The notes under the pieces are model-generated. The model worked only from the letters and a program-made list of their open reading frames with translations, did not search any database and was not told the origin of the DNA. Shown here one piece after another: positions 16,697-25,588 of a DNA stretch of 64,000 nt. The number at the start of each line of letters is the position of its first letter. Within the stretch, counting starts at the first letter, position 1. The position numbers and the translations under genes are program-made. Source of the DNA: Nostoc sp. UHCC 0302 (GTDB lineage: Bacteria > Cyanobacteriota > Cyanobacteriia > Cyanobacteriales > Nostocaceae). The stretch spans positions 6,054,001 to 6,118,000 of the forward strand of contig NZ_CP151099.1 of assembly GCF_038096175.1 (NCBI RefSeq). The letters are read 5' to 3'.

Positions 16697-16875
16697 AAAT
16701 ACAGTAATGTTATATTTTGGCGTTCGTCTATATTAATAATTCCCAACTTGCTTGGTTTGTTTCGCACTAGTATCTTATTTTGACGGAAACCTCAATAATC
16801 TGCCATCAACTCCATATAATCACTAAAATAAAGAACGAAACAAGCACACTATAGTTTCCCAGGATAGCGTTCATT

Positions 16876-17535
16876 ATGAAAGCATTTGTAGCAGGGGCAA
16901 CAGGTGAAACAGGTCGCCGGATTGTGCAAGAGCTAATTGCACGGAATATTCCCGTCAGAGCCTTGGTTAGGGATACTGAGAAAGCTAGGGAGATTCTCCC
17001 ACCTGAAACCGAATTGGTTATCGGCGACGTGTTACAACCAGAAAGTCTGACTGCTGCTTTGGGAGATAGCACAGTCATATTGTCTGCTACTGGAGCAAAA
17101 CCTAGCTTTGACCCTACCGGCCCCTATAAGGTGGATTTTGAAGGTAATAAAAATTTAGTAGATATTGCCAAGGCAAAGGGTATTGAACACTTTGTCCTGG
17201 TTTCTTCTTTGTGTACTTCCCAATTTTTCCATCCACTGAACTTGTTCTGGCTGATTTTGGTGTGGAAAAAGCAAGCTGAGGAGTACATCCAAAAAAGTGG
17301 TCTTACTTATACGATTGTGCGACCTGGGGGATTGAAAAATGAAGATAACTCCAACCCTGTCGTGATGCAGAGTTCTGATACATTGTTCGAAGGTAGTATT
17401 CCCAGGCAAAAAGTTGCCCAAGTCTGTGTCGAGGCGCTGTTTGAACCAGCCGCCCGTAATAAAGTTGTTGAGATTGTTGCTAAACCAGAGGCTACCTCAA
17501 AAACTTTTGGTGAGTTATTTGCGAATGTGGCTTGA
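16876..17535 (+). CDS. atypical SDR, NAD(P)-binding oxidoreductase
   Basis: A 219-residue protein with an N-terminal Rossmann motif GATGETGRR (GxxGxxG form of atypical short-chain dehydrogenases), VRALVRDTEKA (NADPH-type Arg after strand 2), VIGDVLQPESL and the LVSSLC strand. The catalytic YxxxK is not in canonical form: KKQAEEYIQKSGL sits at that place. The closing TYTIVRPGGLKNE is typical of the YwnB/Ycf39/Tic62-like group. In cyanobacteria these act in photosystem assembly, chlorophyll or quinone chemistry; which applies here cannot be told. ATG, preceded by a 180-base divergent spacer. Confidence 0.87.
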   Translation: MKAFVAGATGETGRRIVQELIARNIPVRALVRDTEKAREILPPETELVIGDVLQPESLTAALGDSTVILSATGAKPSFDPTGPYKVDFEGNKNLVDIAKAKGIEHFVLVSSLCTSQFFHPLNLFWLILVWKKQAEEYIQKSGLTYTIVRPGGLKNEDNSNPVVMQSSDTLFEGSIPRQKVAQVCVEALFEPAARNKVVEIVAKPEATSKTFGELFANVA

Positions 17536-17726
17536 TTCGTAACTTAACTCGACTAAATACATTTGCCGAAAATTCAATTTCATATGTCGAAATCCTCGTC
17601 CAAGCACATCTTTTATCAATACCACCAAAATCAATCACAATGGAAAATATTTAGAATTTATGTACTGTACAAATTCATTATCTTGTGAATTAACAGAAAT
17701 ATGACGTTTAAGCCTTTCCTTAATTA

Positions 17727-18687
17727 ACCTGAGTTCGGGTTAAGCAGATGGAGATAAAATCCAGTCCATGTGAAGACTGGGCTTCTTAGGTTGGTGGCAA
17801 TAAGCAATTAATCCGCACAGAAGGTTAACGCAAAAATTTACGGGGCTTCGATGTCTTGAATGTTCAATCTGAGAAATATTCTTGAGTTGGTCGTTAATTG
17901 TTTCAATAATTGAACGCTTACGTGACAAAAGTTTGTCATGAAGGCGCATCAACTTGTTTTTCATATTGCGACGGGGTTTGGCAAAAAATTCAATACCGAA
18001 TTCTTTAAAAAGTTTGTCAGCCAGTTGCTTAGAGACATAACCCCTATCGGCAAAAATTTTGCCAAAAAGACCACTAAGTAAATCTGGAATGGGTTTCCGG
18101 TCATCAATATTACCAGGTGTCACAATCACATTTAAAATTTCACCATGCTCGTTAACTACGATGTGGAGTTTAAAACCAAAAAACCAATCCACAGAAGTCT
18201 TACCCCTAGTGGCAAAATCCTTAAACACCTTATTCCTGGAGATGCGGCGATTGTGGCAAACCTTGACACTTGTTGAGTCGGCAAAACCGATACCCGTACA
18301 TTGACCAAAGCAATGCTTCAAGTATGCACATAGGGGTATCAGCACAGATGGCATCCATTCAACGAATCGTTGGTAGCTTGGAAGACCTGGAAATGCACAT
18401 TTCCATTGTTTCTCTACATGTTCTAAATAAAAATGCTTGAAATTTCGGTAATGTTTTTGGTGAAACGCAATCAGAATTGTGATAATTTCGCTTAAGCACA
18501 AGCTCTTTGCCCGAACTCGCTTGATTCCTCCATGTTTTAGTAGGCTTTTGTGCCATTTAGCTTCAAATTTCTCGCAGAAATCGTCTACGTGGCAGAATAA
18601 TGCTTCTAAACTAAACATAGGGCAGGTGCTGGATTTAACGCTATTTTCAGCTTACTACCTGCTCTTTTCCTTATCCCGAACTCAGGT
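17727..18687. mobile_element. IS982-family insertion sequence, complete
   Basis: About 961 bp with terminal inverted repeats ACCTGAGTTCGGG(T/A)TAAG, one difference over 18 bases. The six bases TAATTA stand on both sides (17721-17726 and 18688-18693) as a probable target duplication, although this is itself a palindrome so the border is ambiguous by a base. It encodes one intact transposase on the minus strand. Undamaged ends and gene suggest recent insertion. Confidence 0.88.
17740..18618 (-). CDS. IS982-family transposase
   Basis: A 292-residue DDE transposase. Catalytic residues are visible: first Asp in [15 protein letters not shown], second Asp in [11 protein letters not shown], Glu in [14 protein letters not shown]. 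Also typical of IS982 are the N-terminal [12 protein letters not shown] and FKHFYLEHV, and the middle [19 protein letters not shown]. Length matches the family. Reading frame intact from ATG 18618. Lies wholly within the inverted repeats of the element. Confidence 0.93.
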   Translation of the reverse strand: MFSLEALFCHVDDFCEKFEAKWHKSLLKHGGIKRVRAKSLCLSEIITILIAFHQKHYRNFKHFYLEHVEKQWKCAFPGLPSYQRFVEWMPSVLIPLCAYLKHCFGQCTGIGFADSTSVKVCHNRRISRNKVFKDFATRGKTSVDWFFGFKLHIVVNEHGEILNVIVTPGNIDDRKPIPDLLSGLFGKIFADRGYVSKQLADKLFKEFGIEFFAKPRRNMKNKLMRLHDKLLSRKRSIIETINDQLKNISQIEHSRHRSPVNFCVNLLCGLIAYCHQPKKPSLHMDWILSPSA

Positions 18688-18888
18688 TAATTAACTTTTG
18701 ATAAGTAGCGATCGCATTTTCCACAGTACCAAAAGCGATCGCTTTTTGGTGGTTAAGGAGAAAAAGCGATCGCCTAAAGTTTTAGGTATACATATTCTAA
18801 ATTATTTGTAAGTAAAATTTTTCTCTTTCACAGTCTATATGAGTATATTTACAAATTATATAGGTTGTTACATTAGTCGATTTAACAA

Positions 18889-19404
18889 TTAATGTTTATC
18901 TACTTCTACTGATTCAGATTCAATTATATTCACTTTGTTTCCAATTTGATAGGTAATTATAGCTTTTACTTTACCTTGCCCAGAATAGCCAGTTTTATTA
19001 CTTAAATGAAAAGCTATCTCAGAATTTTCTAAGGGTTTTAAATTAATTTGTTTTGCCTTAAAACTAAAGGATTGTAACTGACCATTATAAACATTATGAA
19101 TCTTAATACTTTTAATAATGATCCGCTGGCTTTTTTCAGTTTGATTATGCAAACTCAGAAACACTGATGCAAAGCCAATATCTTGATTAAGTTGAGGAGG
19201 TACTCCATTAGGGAGAGTTGTTTGCTGCCAAGCCGAGAGAGTAATATTGGCAAAGGATATGTTTAGTGTTTCAGACACAGGATTTTTTGTTATTAAAGTG
19301 AAAGGTTTTGTTTCAGTTATAGCCCATAAAGGAAAATTATAAATGATTGCTATCACTATAAAAAACGATGAAAGCAATATATTCTGCCAATTAAATAATT
19401 TCAT
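18889..19404 (-). CDS. exported hypothetical protein
   Basis: I do not recognise a family. From ATG 19404 the protein has 171 residues and begins with a signal peptide: MKLFNWQ, a hydrophobic core (ILLSSFFIVIAIIYNFPLW) and a possible AIT cleavage. The rest is beta-rich with no cysteines (SFANITLSAW, SVFLSLHNQT, KAIITYQIG), suggesting an Ig-like or carbohydrate-associated fold. A longer frame to 19455 would need a TTG start and would bury the signal peptide. It lies 94 bases behind the calpain gene on the same strand, so an operon with an exported protease is plausible. Confidence 0.6.
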   Translation of the reverse strand: MKLFNWQNILLSSFFIVIAIIYNFPLWAITETKPFTLITKNPVSETLNISFANITLSAWQQTTLPNGVPPQLNQDIGFASVFLSLHNQTEKSQRIIIKSIKIHNVYNGQLQSFSFKAKQINLKPLENSEIAFHLSNKTGYSGQGKVKAIITYQIGNKVNIIESESVEVDKH

Positions 19405-19497
19405 AATTAATAAAAAAACTCTTTCGATTTTGATTATAATGGAGTAACTGAGCAATACTAAGTTCTCAGTTACCCTTCATTAGCTAAACTGTTAAAC

Positions 19498-21249
19498 TTA
19501 GACGGTAGTATAAGACCATCCAGTAGTAGCCCAATTTATTAATTCTTGCCAAGTCAGATCAAGGTGATTCGATCCCCAAGGGTTATGTAGATGGAAGCGT
19601 CCTGTGGAAGAATTGTAACTGGTAACAGCTAAAGCATGGCCTCCAGAATATTGAGAACCGAATATCCGTGCATTAATTCCAAAAGTTACTAAGTTATTAG
19701 AATTGACCCGATTGATCATATCCTGTTGAGTAACATTGGTTGTCATCGTGCTATTAAGTGCAGTGATTTGGCTCATCACTTTGTATTCATTACCTCCAGC
19801 AATTGCTTCATAAGAATTAATGCCATCTCTTCCATAGCCTCTTTGTAACCAAGCAGACTCATTCATCTGGGCATAGGCTTTTTCAGCTAAAGCTACCCAG
19901 AGTTCATTAGATGAACTGGAAGAGGAACCACTTCCCCAACCTGCATAAACGGCGTAACCATTTCTGGTAGGTAAATATCTGTCAACTGTCACATAATCAG
20001 CCACACCATTCTTATAGAAACGAACAGTGAATGTGTTATCGCCATTGTCGATAAACATATTTTGGATGTAGGAAGATTTATCGGTAGCGAGAGAACATAA
20101 AGTGGCTAAGACATAACAATCACCAACCTGTCCTTGACGAACATCATTGATACTAATGCCATTTTGGAACAAAGAACCACTGATAAACTGATAGCCGTAG
20201 GATGCGTCTGGACGATCATTTCCCAAGAACCATTTGCTAATTAGATTCTCCATTTGAGTGGAGTTACTTCCTGCATAAAGATTCCCAATACCTGAATTAG
20301 TATTAGCTATATCACTATTGGCAATCTTATTGGACAAAACACGAACAGAATCTGCCATACTGAAGCGACTGTAATTGCTGACAATAGTACGCAAATCAGT
20401 TAACTCATAAGAGTCAATAACACTACCATCTTTAGCATCCCGAAAAATGCTAATCATGTCATTACGACTTAAGGTACCATCAGCAGCTAAAGAACGGGTT
20501 AAACCGCTTATTCCAGAGTCTCGTAGATTTTGACCGAACCAATCACTTACAGTAGTAGCATTTAAGGAAAGATTGTAGTTAGTATTAATACCACCATAAG
20601 GATAGACTCGTGCATAATAAGTTCCAGCACTTAACTGACGAGTAATAGACTCATTGCTAGTTCCACCACTAGTAGAACTAGTAATAACATTACCGAAACT
20701 ATCAAGTAATTGAACATCAGCATCAGCACTTAAGCCCGTTAAACTCAGACTGAAGTTACTTTGCCCTCCGACATAGAAGCGATAGTAGTCGTTGGTATCT
20801 GCCGCACCTACCCAATCACTAAAACTGCGAGAAGTATTTAATGTGCCAATATCACGTGCTGTACTGGTACTATTCCCTGCATAATCGGGTTGTAAAGTTG
20901 GTACAGAATTAGAGAGAAAATTTACATCTGGCAAGACACCATAAGACCCACCCAATATGTCAGACCCTACTCTGTTGACATCAACAGCTTCTTGGTAGGC
21001 AGGTTGAGCATTAACTACAAAATTAGTATTAAAAACACTTATAGGAGTGTAAACTAATACTTGGGTTGCGTTAGTTTGGTTTTGCGATGCATCGAGAAGC
21101 ATCTCATTTGCTAACATTGAAAGTCTCTGTGAATTTAATCCTGTTAAATCCGTTTGGACAAGATTAACTGAATTATTAGTTAGAGAATTCGAGGTATTAC
21201 CCAATGTTGGCAAAGAGGAATCAATAAGAGTTGCAGAAGTGTCAAACAT
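19498..21249 (-). CDS. bacterial calpain-type cysteine protease with PPC domain
   Basis: A 583-residue protein. Residues about 125-235 are a bacterial pre-peptidase (PPC) beta domain (YYRFYVGGQSNFSLSLTGL, ITRQLSAGTYYARVYPYGG). Residues about 355-583 are a calpain family C2 catalytic domain with the full triad: C378 in GQVGDCYVLA, H538 in GGHALAVTSY and N556 in HLHNPWG. An acidic helical stretch in between contains EF-hand-like SRNDMISIFRDAKDGSVIDSYEL pieces, perhaps calcium-binding. No N-terminal signal peptide; PPC domains usually occur in secreted enzymes, so export by another route is likely. Bacterial calpains are sparse and their substrates unknown. Confidence 0.88.
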   Translation of the reverse strand: MFDTSATLIDSSLPTLGNTSNSLTNNSVNLVQTDLTGLNSQRLSMLANEMLLDASQNQTNATQVLVYTPISVFNTNFVVNAQPAYQEAVDVNRVGSDILGGSYGVLPDVNFLSNSVPTLQPDYAGNSTSTARDIGTLNTSRSFSDWVGAADTNDYYRFYVGGQSNFSLSLTGLSADADVQLLDSFGNVITSSTSGGTSNESITRQLSAGTYYARVYPYGGINTNYNLSLNATTVSDWFGQNLRDSGISGLTRSLAADGTLSRNDMISIFRDAKDGSVIDSYELTDLRTIVSNYSRFSMADSVRVLSNKIANSDIANTNSGIGNLYAGSNSTQMENLISKWFLGNDRPDASYGYQFISGSLFQNGISINDVRQGQVGDCYVLATLCSLATDKSSYIQNMFIDNGDNTFTVRFYKNGVADYVTVDRYLPTRNGYAVYAGWGSGSSSSSSNELWVALAEKAYAQMNESAWLQRGYGRDGINSYEAIAGGNEYKVMSQITALNSTMTTNVTQQDMINRVNSNNLVTFGINARIFGSQYSGGHALAVTSYNSSTGRFHLHNPWGSNHLDLTWQELINWATTGWSYTTV

Positions 21250-21949
21250 ACTTGAAGTGGCTACAAAATATTAAAAATAGAAAATTATTAAGTCTGAGTT
21301 GAATTAACGATAAATTTTCTGAAACTACCGACAAATACTACTTTACAGACTAGAAAACGTCATAAGAAAACACCGTTACCTGATTTTTAAAAGGAATGGA
21401 ATTACAAAATTCTAGTTATTAGTTAATAGTTAATAGTCGTTGATTCCAAAAAATGAACGTTAAGTAATCAATCATTCATTGAATGTTTGATGAAGTTAAT
21501 AATTACTTATGTAAATGAATAATTATCAAACTTTGTTCTAAACCTTATTTAGTAACGTATATGTAAAATTAAATTTGCATAAGTATTTACTAAATAGATC
21601 ATGACAATTTATTCTTAAAGATGGCTATGGCATGATTACCTAAATTCTCATGAACTTATGTTGAACAATATATGGATTAAAGTTTTGAGAGTGCGACTGT
21701 AAAATTACACGATTTGGGAAAGAGAGCGCGATTCCCATGATAAAGTTAGTACATAAAATAGCTAAGATTATACGTAGACAGTATTTTGGGCAAGATGTCG
21801 CCTACAATGTTTAATCTATGAGCTTTTTTTACTCCTCGAAAAATAAGCGAACCAGGAGTGATGGTTGAAAAGAAGGTGTGAACTTTGTCAGAATGAGTTC
21901 GTCGATGATTATTGTTACCTACAGAGAGCGAATTTGAAGGAGTCAGACT
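21250..21949. other. intergenic region with tandem heptamers
   Basis: 700 bases upstream of both neighbours (divergent). Holds TTAGTTAATAGTTAATAG heptamer repeats at about 21415-21440 and AT-rich DNA. A 15-codon frame (21893-21937) is in the same frame as the downstream gene and ends with TGA just before that gene's ribosome-binding site. Confidence 0.45.
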
Positions 21950-22681
21950 CTGAAAGGCTTTGAATTCAAAGGCGTTGAAAAACTTATTGGGCCAATAGCC
22001 GCACTTCTCGGTTTTGTGTGTTTGTTGCAGTGGTATATTCATGGAGAACTGCGATCGCCTTCTGATCCCATTTTTGCAGTCAAACAGCCGCCTTTGGTGA
22101 TGAAAGGAGGCGACCCTTATATCCGCGCTTTGATGCGAACCATTTCCGCGAGTGAGGCAAATAGCAAACGTCCCTATTCTGTGTTGTATGGTGGACAGCA
22201 AGTCAACGACCTCAGCCGACATCCTGAAGTATGCGTCACAATTGTCATAGGCCCCAACACGGGTAATTGCTCTACAGCTGCTGGCAGATATCAAATCATC
22301 AACACTACTTGGTATAATATAGCACCTCGTTACCACCCACACCCAACGCAGTTGATGTTTTGGGCTAGTTATAGTTTTGAACCAGAGTATCAAGATACTG
22401 TGGTTTACCGTTGGTTGAGTGATTCGCGAGTTTGGGGAACTGATATTTCTCAACTGCTGCATCAGGGAAAGTTAAACGATGTTTTGCGGATACTTTCACC
22501 CACTTGGACAAGTCTAGGATACGGCATTGAAACTAATTCTATAAGTAACTCTTTGCCCAAGATTTATCAGAAAATGCTGCAAGAGGAATTAACTACAGTT
22601 AATAAACCAGGATTACAAAATTTGACCCCAACTCCAACTCCTTCTAATAAATCAGAAGCTAAGCAGCTAAAGAAGCAGTAA
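21950..22681 (+). CDS. membrane-anchored muramidase-like protein (GH24-like lysozyme fold)
   Basis: A cell-wall-related protein of 243 residues if started at CTG 21950, or 221 from GTG 22016. Residues about 10-30 (LIGPIAALLGFVCLLQW) form one membrane anchor, and this helix begins upstream of the GTG, which argues for the earlier start. The ribosome-binding site GAAGGAG lies 7 bases before the CTG; no ATG, GTG or TTG is available there. The rest matches phage-endolysin-like glycoside hydrolases: RTISASEANSKRPYSVLYGG with the likely catalytic Glu, then NTGNCSTAAGRYQIINTTWY. The tail is a Pro/Thr/Lys linker. Expected substrate is peptidoglycan. Confidence 0.78.
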   Translation: MKGFEFKGVEKLIGPIAALLGFVCLLQWYIHGELRSPSDPIFAVKQPPLVMKGGDPYIRALMRTISASEANSKRPYSVLYGGQQVNDLSRHPEVCVTIVIGPNTGNCSTAAGRYQIINTTWYNIAPRYHPHPTQLMFWASYSFEPEYQDTVVYRWLSDSRVWGTDISQLLHQGKLNDVLRILSPTWTSLGYGIETNSISNSLPKIYQKMLQEELTTVNKPGLQNLTPTPTPSNKSEAKQLKKQ

Positions 22682-22691
22682 GTTTATCCTC

Positions 22692-23516
22692 TTAGTTTCC
22701 TACAGATTGCATCAAAAAACTTTTAATACTTTTAACAAAAGCGAAAGTATTTTCAAAGTGAATATTATGCCCAGCATTACTAATTATTTCTAGCTTAGCT
22801 AATTCACATCTTTTAGCCATTTCTATATTAATAGCTATAAATTTTTCATCGTATTCACCAGCAAGTAAAAGCAGGGGAACTTTGTTATATTGTAGTTTTT
22901 CCCATAAAGAAGGTTGGCATCCAGTACCCATAAAGCGCAGAGATTTATCTAATTCCAGCGGATTATTCTGCAACCGACTTTCTACCATCTGGTTATATTC
23001 TGGATGGTTTTTTATAGAACCAAAAATCGGCTGGGTATACCAATTTGCTAAAAACCGTGCAAAATTAGTTTTATCAATACTTCTGATTAACTTTCTACCT
23101 ATTTGCGTATCACGTTTAATTCGTTCTAATCGTTCTACTTCTGTTGCTAAACCTGGAGAAGCTGACTCTAGAACAACTTTATGAAAACGTTCCGAAAAAT
23201 GTAGAGTAAGGTATAAAGCTAATCTTCCACCCATTGAATAACCAACTAACAAGCATTTAGGGATTTTCAATTCATCAAGTAAATTGATTAAAGCATGGGC
23301 AGTGTTTGCCATTGTATAGTATTCATCTTCACCTAAAACTTGAGTTTTGCCGTGTCCAGGAAGGTCAAGTGTCAGATAAGAGAACTCATCAGATAAGGAT
23401 TTTATGGCTTCATTAAACTCACCAATATCACCCATGAAACCATGTAAAAAAAGAATCAATGGCTTGTCTAAGTTGCCAAACAAAGAATAGTGAAATTGAT
23501 AGTTTGGAATTATCAT
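22692..23516 (-). CDS. menH: 2-succinyl-6-hydroxy-2,4-cyclohexadiene-1-carboxylate synthase
   Basis: A 274-residue alpha/beta hydrolase of phylloquinone/menaquinone synthesis; it eliminates pyruvate from SEPHCHC. Oxyanion and start motif LFLHGFMGD, nucleophile elbow GYSMGG with S94, Asp in LLAGEYDEKF and His in NAGHNIHFEN complete the triad. The DLPGHGKT segment is typical of MenH. In cyanobacteria the product leads to phylloquinone of photosystem I. Convergent with the muramidase-like gene, ends only 10 bases apart. Not in a men cluster, as is usual for cyanobacteria. MenH versus a generic hydrolase is judged from motifs. Confidence 0.85.
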   Translation of the reverse strand: MIIPNYQFHYSLFGNLDKPLILFLHGFMGDIGEFNEAIKSLSDEFSYLTLDLPGHGKTQVLGEDEYYTMANTAHALINLLDELKIPKCLLVGYSMGGRLALYLTLHFSERFHKVVLESASPGLATEVERLERIKRDTQIGRKLIRSIDKTNFARFLANWYTQPIFGSIKNHPEYNQMVESRLQNNPLELDKSLRFMGTGCQPSLWEKLQYNKVPLLLLAGEYDEKFIAINIEMAKRCELAKLEIISNAGHNIHFENTFAFVKSIKSFLMQSVGN

Positions 23517-23528
23517 ATCCTATAATTT

Positions 23529-23601
23529 TTGGCGAATAGAACTTGCACCCCAGTTTATAGCCGCCCACTGTCAGAAAATTGGTATTTTTCTATTCGTTAC
23601 G
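23529..23601. repeat. short inverted repeat related to the 11.5-kb element
   Basis: TTGGCGAATAGAA on the left and TTCTATTCGTTACG on the right face each other across about 45 bases. The left block and a following TATAGCCGCCCA recall the 355-bp element at 11482-11836. It fills the gap between menH and the regulator gene. Confidence 0.45.
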
Positions 23602-24003
23602 TTAAGGCAAAAACCTATCTAAAGCAGCTTTTAACTGCTCAATTTCAACTTCCATATTGCCCTCTTTGGCAGCTCTGGCAATACACTCAGTTAAATGTTC
23701 ATCCAAAACAATTCGTGCTACCTTATCTAGTGCGCCCCGGACTGCGGCAATTTGTAACAAAACATCAGGACAAGGGCTACTTTGCTGCACCATTGTCTTT
23801 ATGCCACGAACGTGTCCTTCTATGCGCGAGAGCCGATTGACAATTCGCCGTAAAGACTCTTCGCTATGGATGTGAGGATGAATCGACTCTTCATGCTCAT
23901 GAGTATGATCTGTATGCTCGTGGTCTTTCTCGTAGTTGTGGGATTTTTCTACTGGTTGGGATGTTGGCAAGGATTCTTTAGCTAATCGGTTTGAGCCATT
24001 CAT
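23602..24003 (-). CDS. InrS/RcnR/CsoR-family metal-sensing repressor
   Basis: A 133-residue DUF156 (CsoR/RcnR) transcriptional repressor. The all-helical core begins RRIVNRLSRIEGHVRGIKTMV. Metal ligands follow the InrS spacing exactly: C78, H103, C107 (25 and 4 residues apart, as C53-H78-C82 of Synechocystis InrS). The N-terminal 50 residues are very rich in His, Asp and Glu (HEHTDHTHEHEESIHPHIH), longer than in InrS and a plausible nickel or other divalent metal buffer. Expected to repress a metal exporter and release DNA on binding metal. No exporter is adjacent, so the target is elsewhere. ATG start. Confidence 0.9.
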   Translation of the reverse strand: MNGSNRLAKESLPTSQPVEKSHNYEKDHEHTDHTHEHEESIHPHIHSEESLRRIVNRLSRIEGHVRGIKTMVQQSSPCPDVLLQIAAVRGALDKVARIVLDEHLTECIARAAKEGNMEVEIEQLKAALDRFLP

Positions 24004-24326
24004 GAGTTATCCGCTGTACTAGGGATTGGGGAATCGGGATTGGGGGAAATTACTTAAGGAGTCTCTCAGAGGGTGTTTGATCAATGCCCAATACCAATTA
24101 ATGGGTAATAGCCGAACCTTCTAAGGGTGAATCTCCATAATAGCTTTCGGGACAAATGTTCAATTAATTTGATTATTAGGTAACTCGCACAATGCTGCAA
24201 CTCTAACCTTGAAGCAAGTCGGCGAAACCTGACCAGAAAGCAAACCTTAATTCTGTAAAAATAACTGTAGATAGATTTGTCACGATTAAACAACAAAATT
24301 AGGCTTTTATATTTAGGTTGTGATTT
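24004..24326. other. divergent intergenic region
   Basis: 323 bases between the metal-sensing repressor and the HtrA gene. Contains GGGGATTGGGG-type heptamer units at about 24020-24050. No ORF or clear operator palindrome was seen. Confidence 0.4.
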
Positions 24327-25544
24327 ATGCGATTTTCCAAAATCCCCCAGTCTATACGTCAATTTACCACTCATGTGTTAGCGATCGCTCTCGGAGTTAT
24401 ACTGACGGTTAACACATTACAGGTGTTACCCTCGCAAGCAGAACCTGCACCTCTAGTATCTGCGGGAAATGCCCCAGAATTAATTGCCCAACGTCAATCA
24501 CCAGCAAGTTCTGCTATCGGTAGCAGTAGCTTTGTCACAGCAGCAGTGAATCGTGTCGGCTCAGCAGTGGTACGAATTGATACCGAACGTACAATTACTC
24601 GTCGTGTTGATCCGTTTCTTGAAGACCCGTTTTTTCGGCGGTTTTTTGGTGAAGGCTTACCTCAACAAATGCCTTCTGAGCAATTGCGTGGTCTAGGCTC
24701 TGGTTTTATTATTGATAAAAGCGGGTTGGTTTTGACCAATGCTCATGTAGTAGATAAGGCTGATAAGGTGACAGTCCGGCTCAAAGATGGTCGCACCTTT
24801 GAAGGCAAAGTTCAAGGCATTGATGAAGTAACAGATTTGGCGGTAGTCAAAATTAATGCTGGTAGCGATTTACCAGTCGCGCCCTTGGGTTCTTCTGGTA
24901 GTGTACAAGTGGGAGACTGGGCGATCGCAGTTGGTAATCCTTTAGGATTTGATAACACTGTGACTTTGGGAATTGTCAGTACTCTCAAACGTTCTAGCGC
25001 CCAAGTCGGTATTACTGATAAACGCCTAGAGTTTATTCAAACCGACGCCGCAATTAACCCTGGTAACTCAGGGGGGCCACTATTAAATGGTCAAGGTGAA
25101 GTAATTGGCATCAACACAGCGATTCGTCCTGATGCAATGGGTATTGGTTTTGCAATTCCTATTGATAAAGCTAAAGCGATCGCAGCTCAGTTGCAACGTG
25201 GTGGTAAAGTTGCTCACCCCTATTTAGGTGTGCAAATGGTAAGTTTGACACCCCAGTTAGCAAGACAAAATAACACCGATCCTAACTCTCCCATCCAAAT
25301 ACCAGAAGTCAATGGTGTTTTAGTAATGCGCGTTATACCCAACTCTCCAGCAGCAAGTGCAGGTATCCGACGCGGCGATGTTATAGTCCAAATTGATGGA
25401 CAACCTATTACCACTGCTGAACAGTTACAAGGCATTGTGGAAGATAGCCGTCTCGGTCAAGTATTGCAGGTGAAAGTACAACGCGGTAATCAGACACAAC
25501 AGCTTTCTGTACGCACCGCTGAGTTGCAGAATGCTTCTTCTTAA
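24327..25544 (+). CDS. Deg/HtrA-type serine protease
   Basis: A 405-residue exported serine endopeptidase of the HhoA/HhoB/HtrA group. Residues 1-38 are a signal peptide ending SQA-EPA. Trypsin-like domain about 65-265 with triad H140 (LTNAHVV), D170 (VTDLAVVKI) and S248 (NPGNSGGPLL). One PDZ domain at about 295-395 with GVLVMRVIPNSPAASAG and RRGDVIVQIDGQPI. Acts in the periplasm or thylakoid lumen on damaged proteins, including under light and heat stress (family knowledge). One PDZ domain is the cyanobacterial norm. Which of the three paralogues it is cannot be decided here. Confidence 0.93.
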   Translation: MRFSKIPQSIRQFTTHVLAIALGVILTVNTLQVLPSQAEPAPLVSAGNAPELIAQRQSPASSAIGSSSFVTAAVNRVGSAVVRIDTERTITRRVDPFLEDPFFRRFFGEGLPQQMPSEQLRGLGSGFIIDKSGLVLTNAHVVDKADKVTVRLKDGRTFEGKVQGIDEVTDLAVVKINAGSDLPVAPLGSSGSVQVGDWAIAVGNPLGFDNTVTLGIVSTLKRSSAQVGITDKRLEFIQTDAAINPGNSGGPLLNGQGEVIGINTAIRPDAMGIGFAIPIDKAKAIAAQLQRGGKVAHPYLGVQMVSLTPQLARQNNTDPNSPIQIPEVNGVLVMRVIPNSPAASAGIRRGDVIVQIDGQPITTAEQLQGIVEDSRLGQVLQVKVQRGNQTQQLSVRTAELQNASS

Positions 25545-25555
25545 GAGACGCGCCA

Positions 25556-25586
25556 TGTAGAGACGTTACATTGCAACGTCTCTACA
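25556..25586. terminator. palindromic repeat acting as likely bidirectional terminator
   Basis: Perfect 12-bp stem TGTAGAGACGTT / AACGTCTCTACA with loop ACATTGC, between the stops of the convergent HtrA and ATP-grasp genes. It belongs to the same palindromic repeat family seen at 28637, 28671, 36421 and 41078. Confidence 0.6.
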
Positions 25587-25588
25587 CA

